A stretch of 64,000 nt of DNA from Choristoneura fumiferana (GCF_025370935.1 NC_133493.1:3656805-3720804), one strand, 5' to 3'. Shown: positions 30,241-41,092, counted from the first letter of the stretch. Notes: generated by a model not told the origin, from the letters alone. Numbers and translations: made by a program.

Positions 30241-31374
30241 GTAGGATATCTACATCACTTAACGTTAGTGAAAAAAAAAATAGTGTTCCATGCATACCCG
30301 GTTCCGGTTTTAAACTATAAAGATCTCTCCTAACAACTAGTACAACCGCAATACCGACCTAAAACCAGCTTAACAAATCGTCAACTAAACAACAGTAACT
30401 CTTGAACAAGCGCCAGGATTAACAGACAAACTGAACTACTGCGAGGGTTTAAATTCCCTCGGATCCCATTAGCGTTACAAAGAGAATCAAGGCAATTTGT
30501 TTCTAAGCGAGCCCAAGGAGTTTTGATCTTCAGACCAATTAAGTCTATTTTGCTTGAGTAAAGGGGATACAGTTGACTGTCGGATAGGTGTAGGAATAAA
30601 AAGCTTTTACATACATAAAAAGATATAGTTTTTATGTAAAAGAATACGAGACTGGCTGATGGGATGGGTAACAATAAGGCTATTGTTTTATTGTTATTGA
30701 TTATTGTTTTGTTGTTTGTTTTGCCAGTAGGCACTGGCACTAATGTCACTGGTTGAGAATTGCCTGACGTGTGAAATTTACCCGACTGCTCGAAGGAGAA
30801 CCCTCCTTTTCAAACGTATATGTGTACAGCAGGCAGCCATGTGTAGGCAGCATGTAGGCGTATGTGTACTGTACTGTGTGTGTAGATGTACTGGCTGCCT
30901 ACAGTACGAGCATAACAAGTATGAACACTCCGACCCTTTACACAACTTATGGCCTACACTTTAGGAGACTTAACTGCCTACTCTGGCGCGGACCTAAGTG
31001 GGATCCTAAGCAGGATTGTCGATGCCTATTTTTAGATTAATTTATTACCTACCGGCAAATAATTTTAGTATGAAAGTTAACTTAAAATTGTCTAATATTT
31101 GTGTTTTAAGAAACATGATTTTTTGCCGATCTATTATTATAATTAGGTATACTAAATTCAAAAATATTATTTTTAAACTCGCCGAAGTGGTGATGGCGAC
31201 TGTGTACATACTACTCATGTTTCCTACACATAATACTATAACTATATTGTTTATAGGTAGGAGGTATCTATTATTTTTTCATGTGTCCTTGCACGAAACT
31301 ATCACACTACACTTATATACTTATTACTAATTTACCAACCTATACAAAAAATACGTAAGTACGAGTACGCGAAC
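30241..31374. other. No gene seen
   Basis: 30780-30815 is a fragment of the 21505-22100 repeat (ttacccgactgctcgaagga). 30381-30749 is open on minus but low-complexity and unrecognised. Confidence 0.4.
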
Positions 31375-31570
31375 GTAAAAGGTGATCATCTCGCTCTCTC
31401 TGCGCAAGACGCGCGAGCTAAAATCGAAACGTACGGCACCGACGGCAGCGCAGCCATCACTAAAGAAAACTTAATCCTCTTAAATTATCAGTGTGTGCGT
31501 GCGGCGGGTGCGTGCGTACCGGTGCCAACCGGCGCGCACACATTTAAGCCGCGCGATATACTTTTGTTCG
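31375..31570. other. GC- and CpG-rich island
   Basis: About 195 bp with many CG pairs (gacgcgcgagc, ggcgcgcacac, gccgcgcgat), unlike the AT-rich flanks. It could be a promoter, the edge of a transposon or a 5' UTR. No start codon with a long frame follows. Confidence 0.4.
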
Positions 31571-31794
31571 TAGTGAACCTACTTGTTCTATTTTACTATG
31601 GTACGAGTACGTAAGTATGTACCTATGTATAGTCGAGGGCAAAAATGTTTATATAGGCATTGCGTCAAATATACATCGTGCCTCTATCCTTTAGACAAAT
31701 ATAAAGAAAAAGTTTTGATTAGGGTTTTTCTAACCTATATGTATAGCCTACAAAGCCTCACATCAAACGTCTGATTTAAGATTTAATACGTACT
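31571..31794. other. No recognisable feature
   Basis: AT-rich spacer between the CpG-rich block and the LINE remnant. Confidence 0.35.
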
Positions 31795-32808
31795 TTGAAA
31801 CAGCGTATGAATGTGTCCTTACCACCTAACGACCACCTCAAGCGTCTTGGATTAGATTTTCAATCTAATCTCAACTTCGGTGCGGTATTTCTCACCAGAG
31901 CAGCCTTTTATTCTTTACGAAGCACAGGTAAGATCGTGTTTGGAATACTGCTGGCACCTGTGGGACGGTTCCGCCAAGTACCAGTTGGCCGCGTTGGATT
32001 CGGTGGCGCGCCGGGCCCGAAGACTCTTTGGTGACAGTCCGCTGATTAGGCAGTTGTCTCACCGCCGGCGAGGAAACGATTGGCTATCGACTATTTTCTC
32101 GCCCAAGAAACGAACAAAAGATATAAGATCCTGTGTGAGTAAAAGAGACATATATATTAATAGTTGATCGCTGGCGGTTCACACTGCCGGCGAGAACTCG
32201 CTCTTACATCTTTTGTCGCAGCGACAAGAGCTATAAAACTCGCTGGGCTATAAAACTAGCTCAGCGATACTCGCTCAGCGCTGTTAGCTTGGCGGCCGCC
32301 CGGCTCGAGCGAGTGGAGCGAGTAATCGCCCGTCGTGCTCGAACACTCGCTTTTCACTGCTCGCCCACTCGTTTCTAGTTACTCGCTCTGCTCGCTTGTC
32401 GCTCATCGTCGGCGGTGGGACAAGTGCCTTAGGAACAAGTTACAGTTGCTTGTCTATCTGTTTTTTTACCGGATACATTTTGGTGAGTGTGCGCAGGAAT
32501 AACATGATCTAATTCCTCTATTTCCATTTTGCCAACGTACTTCCAGGCGCGGGGAGCGTCTTCACTTTTATGTAGTTAGCGTTCCATTGGCCTGCACAAA
32601 GCGGTTTGCTTTATATTTTATAATGCGAACTGTTAAGGTATGTAATTCGCTCCCGTCGTCTGTATTTCCGGATACATACAATCTAGGGTTCTTCAGGGCT
32701 AGAGTGAATAGGCTGTTACCGAACCAGTGAGATACACCTTTGGCCTCATCTGCACTTAACATCAGGTGAGATAGGGGTCAAGGTGAGGGTGGGGGTGATG
32801 TAAAAAAA
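31795..32808 (+). mobile_element. LINE ORF2 C-terminal remnant split by MITE copy D
   Basis: Before the MITE the strand reads QVRSCLEYCWHLWDGSAKYQ then LAALDSVARRARRLFGDSPL. After it comes VCNSLPSSVFPDTYNLGFFR then ARVNRLLPNQ, a stop and an A-rich end. Together these are the end of a CR1/Jockey-type reverse-transcriptase polyprotein in more than one frame. The middle (32440-32600) is decayed. Confidence 0.75.
32049..32428 (+). mobile_element. Harbinger-type MITE, copy D (380 bp), in a LINE
   Basis: ggcagttgtctcaccgccgg to ggcggtgggacaagtgcc, TTA on both sides (32046-32048, 32429-32431). Same orientation and length as copy A. It interrupts LINE coding sequence between GDSPL and the next segment. 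Confidence 0.9.
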
Positions 32809-34077
32809 ATTACCTAAATACTTAGTAAACATATATATATTTTTTTCATATTCATCTAATCAACAATGTAATAATTAACAATGTAATTTACAATGTTAAG
32901 TAAAACATTCCTGAGAAGGAACTCAGCTTTGAGTTTCGGGCATTGTCCAAAGAGTAGAGACAGAATTGTATGCAAGCATCGGCATTTTCGTAATTTATTG
33001 AAATTAAATTTGAAATTTACCATAATTTGAGATATCGGTTATAAAACATAATCAATTTATTAAACTTCTTTTCTTTAATTTTGGGCCTACTGTTTACTTT
33101 CTCTTTTGGTTTATAAGTGTTAATTACATTTAAGAATATTAAAGGTTTAATTAATTTTAATTAAGCTGGAGCTTAAATTTCGGGTTTTTTATTGAATCGT
33201 GTTACTGCAAATATTGTAAACAAGATAATTATTATAACACTTTGTTTTGAAATAGGTAAGTTAAAAAGTAATATTATGTCTATTATTGCCAAAGAGTACA
33301 AAATAATAACAAGGTGTAGATATTAATTTTTTCAGCGTCTCCTGAGATTTAGGGCTTCCATAGAAACATAGAATTGTATACCTAGTCTATATCTCGGGCT
33401 GACAAGCAAAACATACTCAAATTTCTGCCACTGCTCTTCCAAAAGCCGTATCTAGTTAGTAATTTCGATACTGAGATACGATCTTTATTGTAAGTAGGTA
33501 TTTGGTACTTAGTGGCTTTTGCTTGTCAATCGACGATATATTCCAGCTTATGTATGAAATGTGGATTCGATTTGTAGCATTCGAAGATGGCGGATGTAGA
33601 CAATATCTAATTTTGCTATTTCTGTTTCTTTGGCTAGTTGAAGTATAATTTTGATAGTGTTTTATGCGACGATTAACCTTAACAGTGAACAGTGATCCCA
33701 AAATTCTATATTGCTCTCGTGTCTAACATTTTTTAATGCGCAAGTGGTCTCCACGTGGTTTCTGGAATTTTACTATCAAGTTGCAAAAACGACAATTACC
33801 GTACAACGTCCCTCTCAAAGAGAGTTTACCTTGACACTGGCAAAATTGTCCTATTAATTAGGACAGAAAAGCCATATTTTTAAAAAGAGAAGACGAAGAC
33901 GTATGAAATGTGAAATGCAATAAACGATTTAAGAAAGTAAAGTTATTCTGAATAAATACATTAAACTTTATGTAAATAAGCATCAACAGTAAATCTACAG
34001 ACGCTTTTATTGGGGCTTCTTATCACCACAACCCTGGGCATTGACGCAAGAGCATTCCTGTAACAAGGATAAAAAAA
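32809..34077. other. No recognisable feature
   Basis: AT-rich. The frame 33456-33701 (minus) is unrecognised. Confidence 0.4.
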
Positions 34078-34196
34078 AAATACATACATACATAAAATCA
34101 CGCCTCTTTCCCAACGGGGTAGGCAGAGACTACATCCTTCACTTGCTACGATTCTGGCATACAACTCTCGCTCCTCTACATTCATCAATCTTTCAT
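34078..34196 (-). mobile_element. LINE 3' end running into the assembly gap
   Basis: tacatacatacataaaatca, cctctttcccaacggggtag and cgctcctctacattcatcaa are the inverted 3' end of the family at 14830-15500. The upstream part is lost in the gap. Confidence 0.8.
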
Positions 34197-34296
34197 NNNN
34201 NNNNNNNNNNNNNNNNNNNNNNNNNNNNNNNNNNNNNNNNNNNNNNNNNNNNNNNNNNNNNNNNNNNNNNNNNNNNNNNNNNNNNNNNNNNNNNNN
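34197..34296. other. Assembly gap, 100 N
   Basis: Exactly 100 unknown bases, the usual placeholder length. True size is unknown. The two reading frames of X residues across it are meaningless. Confidence 0.99.
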
Positions 34297-34307
34297 AAAA
34301 AAAAAAA

Positions 34308-34680
34308 AACGACCAAGAGCGTGTCGGACACGCCCGAAATAGAGTTCCGTAGACATTACAAAAAAAGTAATATTTTTCTAAGGATTATAATGAAAATTTG
34401 CGCTTTTAAAGTTAAATATTCTGCAAACAAATCGCTGAATCGAAAAATCGTTTTAGCAACCCCCCAAATGGTTTTAAAAGACCTATCCAACGATAACCCC
34501 ACACTACAAGGTTGGATAAGTTTTTTTTTTTAAAAAAATTATTATACGATTTTGTCCGCATAGTTTACATACATCTTCGTGAAAAATTACAGCTTTCTAG
34601 CATTAATAGTCCCTGAGCAAAGCCGCGGACGGACAGACAGACAGACAGACATGGCGAAACCCTAAAAACTAACCGACTAC
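34308..34680 (+). repeat. Dispersed repeat (gagcgtgt palindrome family)
   Basis: ccaagagcgtgtcggacacg, agttccgtagacattac, caaatggttttaaaagacct and gacagacatggcgaaaccct. Closest in layout to 6846-7245. Confidence 0.75.
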
Positions 34681-35837
34681 AAAAACCATGAAAATATTTT
34701 TTATAATTAATGTACGCAAGATAAGTAAAACATGAAAACCGATGAAAAGGATGATAATGATTTTGTTGAAATTCCAATATCTGTGTACCGTACCGATCTA
34801 CTTGGGTCGATCCGCTAGCTCCAATCTGGGATCGCGAAACAATGCGAATTGAAGTGTCCGAGGTATTCATGTCTGTACCAACTCTACCCAATACTTGATC
34901 AACGACATTAAATGGTCCTCCCCTGAGCTAATAATTATAGGACCTCGTGCAGGCTCCATCCATAAAGCTGTTGGTACCAGGGGTTCGCAAACTGTACGCC
35001 GCGGCCTCCTAAAGCGTCCTGGTGTGTACCCAAGTATGGGGCTCCTGTTACTCCAGAAACTTTAGCAATCTGGCAAAAATCCAAATCATCATTGATTATT
35101 TCAACTACAGATAGCGCGCGAGTTGAATGCAGTCGCGGCCTGAGGTGAAGAGCGGGAGCCTCTCCCCCCGCTAGCCACATGCCCCGCCGCAGTCGCCTTT
35201 AGTTGCCTTGATAGTGCTTTGCCTCTCGTACACATATCGATCGCGTTAAAAATCATGTTGCACCCGTTATTATTTTTTGTTTTTAATGATGACTCATCCG
35301 AGTCCATCAAGTTCTCGTTCTTTGTTTTCGTTTTTTTTTTGTTGACGGTTTAATCGAGTTACATCCATGTTGAGTCACGTTGCGACCGCGATGGATGACA
35401 CAAATAAAAGGTTAGGTGCCAAGTCCTGTTTACATACATAATTATGTGTTTAAAGCGCGAAAGTTAAAAAAAATGTGAAAATTAAAATAACATTTATTTT
35501 ACAAATTTATCGACATGCCTTCTGTATGTCGATAAATTTGTCATCATTAATTCTAATAAGGTCGCAACACTATCGCATTCCTGTGCTCTGTATTCAACTC
35601 GCGCTCTATCTATAACTAGTTTCCCTAGATAAAAGGTACACGGTGACCAAATATTAAGCTTGTAATTGCATAGCAAACTGAAAAGTTGAAGCCTCTGTGT
35701 TACCACCATTTATTCGATCAACTGCCACCCAATAGCATGTTCCGGCTTGGAAGAAAGAAAAAATGTTTATTTGGCGTAAAGACAAAGTAATAATAACAAT
35801 AACGCGAAGAATTCGTTTACCACTACTATGCTATTTT
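34681..35837. other. No gene seen; inverted repeats and a perfect hairpin
   Basis: caggggttcgcaaactgtac at 34978 looks like one hAT-type TIR, but no partner was found. agatagcgcgcgagttgaat (35109-35128) is mirrored at about 35592-35611. 35501-35541 is a perfect 16-bp hairpin (acaaatttatcgacat). The frame 34935-35180 (minus) crosses these and is probably fortuitous. Confidence 0.45.
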
Positions 35838-36018
35838 CGGCGTGGAGAGTAAGACAGCCGGTGAAATTACTGGCACGTGAGGTACCCATCCCATCTTAGG
35901 CCTCTAAGTTGGCAACGCGTCTGCAATACCCCTGTTGTTGCAGATGTTTATGGGCGGTGGTGATCTCTTACCATAGAGACCCACTTACTCGTTAGCCATC
36001 CAGTCGAATAAAAAAAAA
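35838..36018 (+). mobile_element. A-tailed LINE 3' end, 5'-truncated
   Basis: Starts ggcgtggagagtaagacagc and ends gccatccagtcgaataaa plus A run. Family described at 9386-9676. Confidence 0.85.
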
Positions 36019-36145
36019 ACAGACTTACAAAATTTCGCATTTATAATACCTGGGATGACAAGTCCTGTAGTAAACCTATTCAAAAAGTTCAGTAGGAAAA
36101 AAATCTGATCGTCAATGTTCTAACATACACGTGTTTAATCTAGAG

Positions 36146-36373
36146 CAGTGTTGTTCAAACTCTTTCAGTATGCGACTCCCCTTGGTCTGAAAAATATTTG
36201 CCGGCCCCCTGCTTACCTTCACTTACAGATTTGTATTATTTTACGGTGATAGGTAATACAAACATAGAATATTCATACACATTAACGGTGAGAGTATTTC
36301 AAAGATACTGTGACCCCCTTAAGGGGCATCCGCGACTTCCCGGGGGTCGCGACCCACAAATTGAAAAACACTG
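36146..36373. mobile_element. hAT-type MITE, 228 bp
   Basis: cagtgttgttcaaactcttt at one end and attgaaaaacactg at the other. It is flanked by a perfect 8-bp duplication atctagag (36138-36145, 36374-36381). The interior has gcgactcccc and ggggtcgcgaccc blocks. No ORF. Confidence 0.92.
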
Positions 36374-36381
36374 ATCTAGAG

Positions 36382-36646
36382 GTAATAGAGTAAAAAAAAC
36401 TATTTATTCTCACTCAGGAGTCACTCTGTATTGTTTAATTAACAAACTGGGATATTAAATTGAGAGTAAAATTCAGCACAGCCCTAATGACAAACCCCAA
36501 TAGCTGTTCCACCGAGCAAATACCGTGGCCTAAATTCGCCAAACATTTGTCCAAATTGTTTAAGTCGAACGTTTGGCCAACATACCGCCATTGTCACTTA
36601 TTTAATAGTTTAATTTATGGCAGTATTTGATATGAACTACCTGCTA
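36382..36646. other. No recognisable feature
   Basis: AT-rich spacer. Confidence 0.4.
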
Positions 36647-36780
36647 ATGTGTGTGTTTGTGCGCGCGCGAGAGCGCGCGCGCGTGTGTGTCTATGTGTGT
36701 GCGTGTGTGCGTGTGTGTGTGTGTGTGTGTGTGCGTGCGTGCGTGAGTGCGTGCGTGCGTGCGTGCGTGTGTGTGTTTGT
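36647..36780. repeat. (GT)n/(GC)n compound microsatellite
   Basis: Alternating GT, GCGC and GTGC steps over about 130 bp. It is a purine-pyrimidine alternation that could adopt Z-DNA. It gives long but meaningless frames on both strands. Confidence 0.95.
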
Positions 36781-37012
36781 GAAGTTCTGGATGGATTTTG
36801 ATAAAATTTGGTATGCAGATATCTTGACGTTGTAGTACCAGTACTCATCAGCACAGCACATCAGGATCAGGATAAAATGTTCTTCCCCGGGACTCTTTAA
36901 CTATATTCTGTTTAAAAATGTCATCTGAATCGGTTCAGCGGTTTAGACGTGAAAAATTGTCAAAAAACAAAGATACTTCCAAACTTTCGCATTTATAATT
37001 ATTAGTGGGATG
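36781..37012 (+). repeat. Dispersed repeat end (aaactttcgcatttataat)
   Basis: ttctggatggattttgataa, gaatcggttcagcggttta and aaactttcgcatttataatt. The ending is shared with 29855-30240. Fits an old retroelement 3' region. Confidence 0.55.
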
Positions 37013-37774
37013 TTAATCATCAAAGAAAAGATTATCAAAAACCACGAAGAAATTTAAGAAGCTCTAAATTCAAGTTACAATCGATTCTGTTCCGCCATTT
37101 TGGAATCGATTCATTTTAATGGCGGCATCGCTTCAAGGACCCTTTAATCTCGAGTTTATTGTAAATTAAACAATGTCTCGTTTTGGTTACAGTTTAATTT
37201 TGTGTACAGATGACCAGAAATAAATTACTAGAGCTATCTGTTTGTCTAAGTTTAATTTAAACCACTAGCTATTTTTTTATAATCAGTCAGATAATCAAAA
37301 AATATTGGTTACTCTGAAACTGAGCTCCGGTTGAGACCGAAACGTGTAGTGTGGTGGTGCGCAATAGTAGGGTTTGTGTGATTGGTGTGTGTTCTTACAA
37401 TGTGGAGGTGGAGGAACTGCACGAAGACACATTTCTTGCATAAACGTAGCTATCATAAAGTCGCGTTTGAGCAAAGTATTTTTTTTAGTTCAATGCTATG
37501 GATTCAATAAAACTAACTCACTTTTAAGTCATTTAAAAATTAATGAAAATTAGTCAATTCAAAAATACGAGTCGTAAATCTAATCCTGTCAGTTAATTCG
37601 GGGACGGTTTTAAAATAGCATCCCGGTAACGACGTCATCAGTTATCCGGCCGGCGTGTTCTGACGTTGTTCGCACTGGGGCAACGAAACGAGAGGAGATC
37701 GCAACGAAATAAATTGTCACTACTTTTAAGAAAACTCGTATCTCAAAATGGATAATTTTTCTTAATGCACTTTA
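37013..37774. other. No gene seen
   Basis: 37300-37420 (gttgagaccgaaacgtgtag) has the look of a LINE 5' leader but no ORF follows. An AAT run is near 37775. Confidence 0.35.
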
Positions 37775-38130
37775 TAATAATAATAATAATAATAGTCAAT
37801 ACCAACCTAGAGCTGAGAAAAAGCAATCCTTCGAAAATAATAATAATAATAAATTTTTATTTCAGATAATTTTTACAATCATCTATATAAGTATAAGTAT
37901 TTTGGTTAGTGTGTAAAATAAATGCTTAAATTCTATGTTAGTAAAGACTTACAAAGATAACTATAACTATTAGCTAGTGGCACCTATAGCCTTCCTCACC
38001 ATATGCCATACGAGGGGACTGTCATAACGCTTAGCAAGCGACGTAATGGTCAAGGTCCAATTTTGTTGACGTATTGATTTGAGATACGAGATATTTTCAA
38101 AGTAGTGACGAAATGCTTTATTAACGGAAT
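37775..38130 (-). mobile_element. LINE ORF C-terminus with 3' UTR and (TTA)n tail
   Basis: Minus strand reads FRHYFENISYLKSIRQQNW then TLTITSLAKRYDSPLVWHMV, RKAIGATS, and a stop near 37971. A UTR follows, ending in an AAT/TTA repeat. Residue pattern typical of insect LINE polyprotein ends. 5'-truncated. Confidence 0.65.
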
Positions 38131-38214
38131 ATATCGTATATTATTATGTATGTTTGTTCTCAAGTCTTGGGTATTTATTATGTATTTAGCTACAAACTGA
38201 ATCGCGAATCGGGG

Positions 38215-38535
38215 TTTCTCTGCGGGATAGAATCAGAAATGATGATATCCACAGTAGAACTAAGGTTACCGACATAGCCAGAAGAATTGCAAAACTGAAG
38301 TGGTAGTGGGCGAGGCACATTGCTCGCAGGACTGATGGCCGATGGGGTCAGAAGGTTCTCGAATGGCGTCCGCGGACCGGGAGACGAGCTGTCGGTAGGC
38401 CTCCAACAAGACCTGGTTAAGATCGCGGGATCGCGGTAGATGCGGAAAGCTCAAGACCGGTCTGAGTGGAGAGCCTTGGGGGAGGCCTATGTCCAGCAGT
38501 GGACGTCTTTCGGCTGACATGATGATGATGATGGA
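38215..38535 (+). mobile_element. RTE-type LINE ORF end with GAT tail
   Basis: The plus strand reads NDDIHSRTKVTDIARRIAKL, then RRTDGRWGQKVLEWRPRTG and RRAVGRPPTRPG. With in-frame stops and a shift it continues into SEWRALGEAY, then cggctgacatgatgatgatg. This is the longest RTE remnant here and defines the family to which the short GAT-tailed fragments belong. Confidence 0.85.
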
Positions 38536-38998
38536 CCTCAAGATACCGCCAACTACATATCTTCTCACAGAATATCTTATTGACCGTGGCTATTGAAGTC
38601 TGTAAATTTATGAAATTAGTGCCCCATGACATTCATCCGTCGGTCCGCGGCGTACCTTATATACTATTAGTGCTAGGAAGCGGTAATTTTGTAATATAAT
38701 GCTAGCAATTATACCGACAAAGGTAGAAAAAAAAATGTTAGCTTCACTGAAAATTTACTTGACATTTGGTAAAATATGTATTTAGTTTGTATTAAAATGC
38801 AAGTACAGCTAACAAAAAGTACAGTCAGCGAAATAGATAACTTGTACTAAAATATTTTAGAAAGAAAGAAAGAAGAAATAATAGATATTTATAATCATCT
38901 CTATCGTTTTCCCCCCTTCGTGAGTCGGTTACCAAACGAACCACTCACTACCGCTAATGACCTTTCGTAATAAAACATCGCAAACTTTTTAACGAACA
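38536..38998. other. No gene seen
   Basis: acagtcagcgaaatagataa near 38822 is a partial relative of the MITE at 6058-6190. Nothing else. Confidence 0.4.
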
Positions 38999-39490
38999 TC
39001 ATCATCATCATCATCATCATTTCAGCCTATACCGGGTGTGGCCTGTAATACGAGCAAAAAGTTAAAACATAGATCTTACTCGTCAAACTGAACAACATTA
39101 GTTCAGCGACTTTTAAAAATAATAGAGTCCCCTTTTCATACAAATTACATACAAATTAAATACTGTTATCAATGTACGCCATCCTAGAATATAACTGGCA
39201 TTTCTTTTCACCCTACAAACAACAAGCATTTTGCTTCTTCGCGTAAACTTAGGTAAAAGTGTAATAAAAATTAAAAAACGAATTATTTTGAAAAGTCGCT
39301 GAACTAGCGTTGTTCAGTTTGAGGAGTATGATCTATGTTTTAATTATTTGCTCATATTAGCCCCGTAGCACAAGTATTGTCATACTTACCAGGGGATCCG
39401 GCCACATTGTTTGTACCTAGGTTTTGAAAATAAACATTTTGTTTCATATTACAGGCCACACCTGATACTCACTGCTGGGCACAGGCTTAC
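38999..39490 (-). mobile_element. SINE 3' fragment split by a TIR element
   Basis: catcatcatcatcatcatca and ttcagcctata at the left, then actcactgctgggcacaggc at the right of the insertion. The rest of the SINE is missing. Confidence 0.75.
39032..39465. mobile_element. 434-bp TIR element inserted in the SINE, TA duplication
   Basis: Ends ccgggtgtggcctgtaat and attacaggccacacctga, flanked by TA (39030-39031, 39466-39467). Subterminal inverted blocks (catagatcttactc..., ttcagcgactttt and mirrors near 39295-39340) make much of it foldable. No transposase. Confidence 0.8.
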
Positions 39491-39574
39491 TCCGACAAGA
39501 CATACATTAAATTCGTAAAATTGGTTGGATCTGGTATTTACTGTAAATTCACCCTGTAATCTTTAAAAAAAAAA

Positions 39575-39735
39575 AAAAAAAAAAAATTAGGCACGCGGCA
39601 CGGAATGCCGAGGACCTGGGTTCGATTCTCAGCGCTGGCAGTTTGTATTTTCGATATGGGTTTTACGGGATGACCTTAAAAGTAACAAAAAATTTGGAAT
39701 TGAAATAAAAAATACAAAAAAGATTCCAAAACACA
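39575..39735 (+). mobile_element. tRNA-like SINE
   Basis: Poly-A at left, then gcacgcggcacggaatgccg and B box gggttcgattctc. A body (aaaagtaacaaaaaatttgg, aaataaaaaatacaaaaaag) shared with 16535-16625 follows. Confidence 0.55.
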
Positions 39736-40127
39736 CACTTTTGTTCATCATATTGTCTTTATTCAAAAGACGTCCACTGCTGGACATAGTCCTCGAAAGA
39801 AAGTCGCAATAACTACTAGTAGTTCTCTCTTTCTTCTCCATGCGCTCGGCTTGTACTGAGAAACGGTGCAGAATGTAAGAACACACTGCCGCTGGACGCT
39901 ATCAGTCCTTTGACTTCCGCCCAAAAATGACTCGTTTGGAGAGAGCTGGGCAGTCAAGTGGCAATGGCAGTGGATTGAGAAGTATCGTGCTTACACACTC
40001 GTCCTCCCTACTTCCCAGCCCACTTCCCTGCTCACTTTGAATGAATGTAAATCTGTCTATGGGACTAATGCGAAGGTTTTTTGTTACTACCCATGAATGA
40101 TGCTCTCCATAACTCGTTGAGCAACTC
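39736..40127. other. No gene seen
   Basis: gacgtccactgctggacata at 39769 is a fragment of an RTE 3' end; the remainder is unrecognised. Confidence 0.4.
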
Positions 40128-40130
40128 TAA

Positions 40131-40277
40131 TGGTGATTTTCCACCGGCGGACGAGACGAGAATTGAAATTTGTATGCATTCTCGCGCACCCGCCGCGAGC
40201 CGCCGCGGGCGCTGCCATAAAAATTTCAATTCTCGTCTCGCCTCGTCTCGTCTCGCCTCGCCGGTGGAAAACCACCT
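40131..40277. mobile_element. 147-bp MITE with ccaccggcg TIRs
   Basis: tggtgattttccaccggcgg at left, ccggtggaaaaccacct at right, with long mirrored gacgagacgagaattgaaat blocks inside. TAA on both sides (40128-40130, 40278-40280). Self-complementary over most of its length. Confidence 0.85.
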
Positions 40278-40279
40278 TA

Positions 40280-40356
40280 AGAGGCTGTTTCACCACCCAT
40301 TGATTAATTTAAATATTTAACGGATAAATTTAATCAATGTATAGTGGAACAGGGGG
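40280..40356. mobile_element. 77-bp MITE abutting the previous one
   Basis: agaggctgtttcaccaccca to atagtggaacaggggg, TTA at left (40277-40279) and right (40357-40359). Related to 22239-22398. Its left target overlaps the right target of the neighbour (TTAA). Confidence 0.75.
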
Positions 40357-40359
40357 TTA

Positions 40360-41092
40360 GCCTTTTTAAAAATAATTAAAAATCCTTTTTAAAATGTTCA
40401 AAAAATATTATCTCATGATTTATCACAAGATAAATCTAAAGGATAAAATAGACTAGATAGATATATAGATAGATTTTAGCCACGTAGCAGCTTTAAGCTC
40501 GCGTCAAAGTGAGGGGAGGGGGAATAAAAACTTAAGTGCGTTCTCCACTAAGCTGAGATCCGGAACATCGGTAATAGGACCCTTAAGGGCCGGTGGTTCG
40601 GTCACTGGTTAATTTTAGCTGAGGGTTCTCGAAAGTTTGTAAGTTGGGGTGTTTCAACTGTAATTTTTTTATTTTTTGCGTTTTGCAGATTTTTTGCGTT
40701 TTTTTTTAGGTAATCCATGTATGTCCAGAACTATTTTTAGTTTCCAATATCTTTCATTCGCTAGACGTGACAGATAAGCGTTTTCGTTTACAATTTCGCG
40801 CGTTTTTTGCACGGTTCAAAAACGACTCACTGGGCATTATGGGTTAAGAAAATGGCGTGGGTTTCTCTATCTATTTATGGTTAGTTTGATATTCGTGTTG
40901 TTTGGTAATGGATGATGCTCGGGTGGTTGTTAACTAAGCTCTGGTAATGAACTCGTAGAGAGTTCGAAACGCGTCCGTATTTTTGTGGTGTTTGTAATAA
41001 TTGGACATAAGAAGGGCGTGTTCTACATATTAACATTATGTGGGTTTGTAGCAGAAAAGCAATGTTGAAATAGTATAACTTATACTTACATT
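40360..41092. other. No gene seen
   Basis: 40920-40990 (gtaatgaactcgtagagagt, cgaaacgcgtcc) recurs inverted near 16050-16090 and may be a LINE 5' leader fragment. Confidence 0.4.

Noticed and set aside
33961..34356. ORFs with X residues
   Set aside because: They run through the 100-N gap.
34935..35180. 81-codon minus ORF that looks compositionally protein-like
   Set aside because: It crosses a hAT-like end (caggggttcgcaaact) and a CG-rich inverted-repeat arm, and no domain or homologue is recognisable.
36615..36854. Long low-complexity ORFs on both strands
   Set aside because: Translation of the GT microsatellite.
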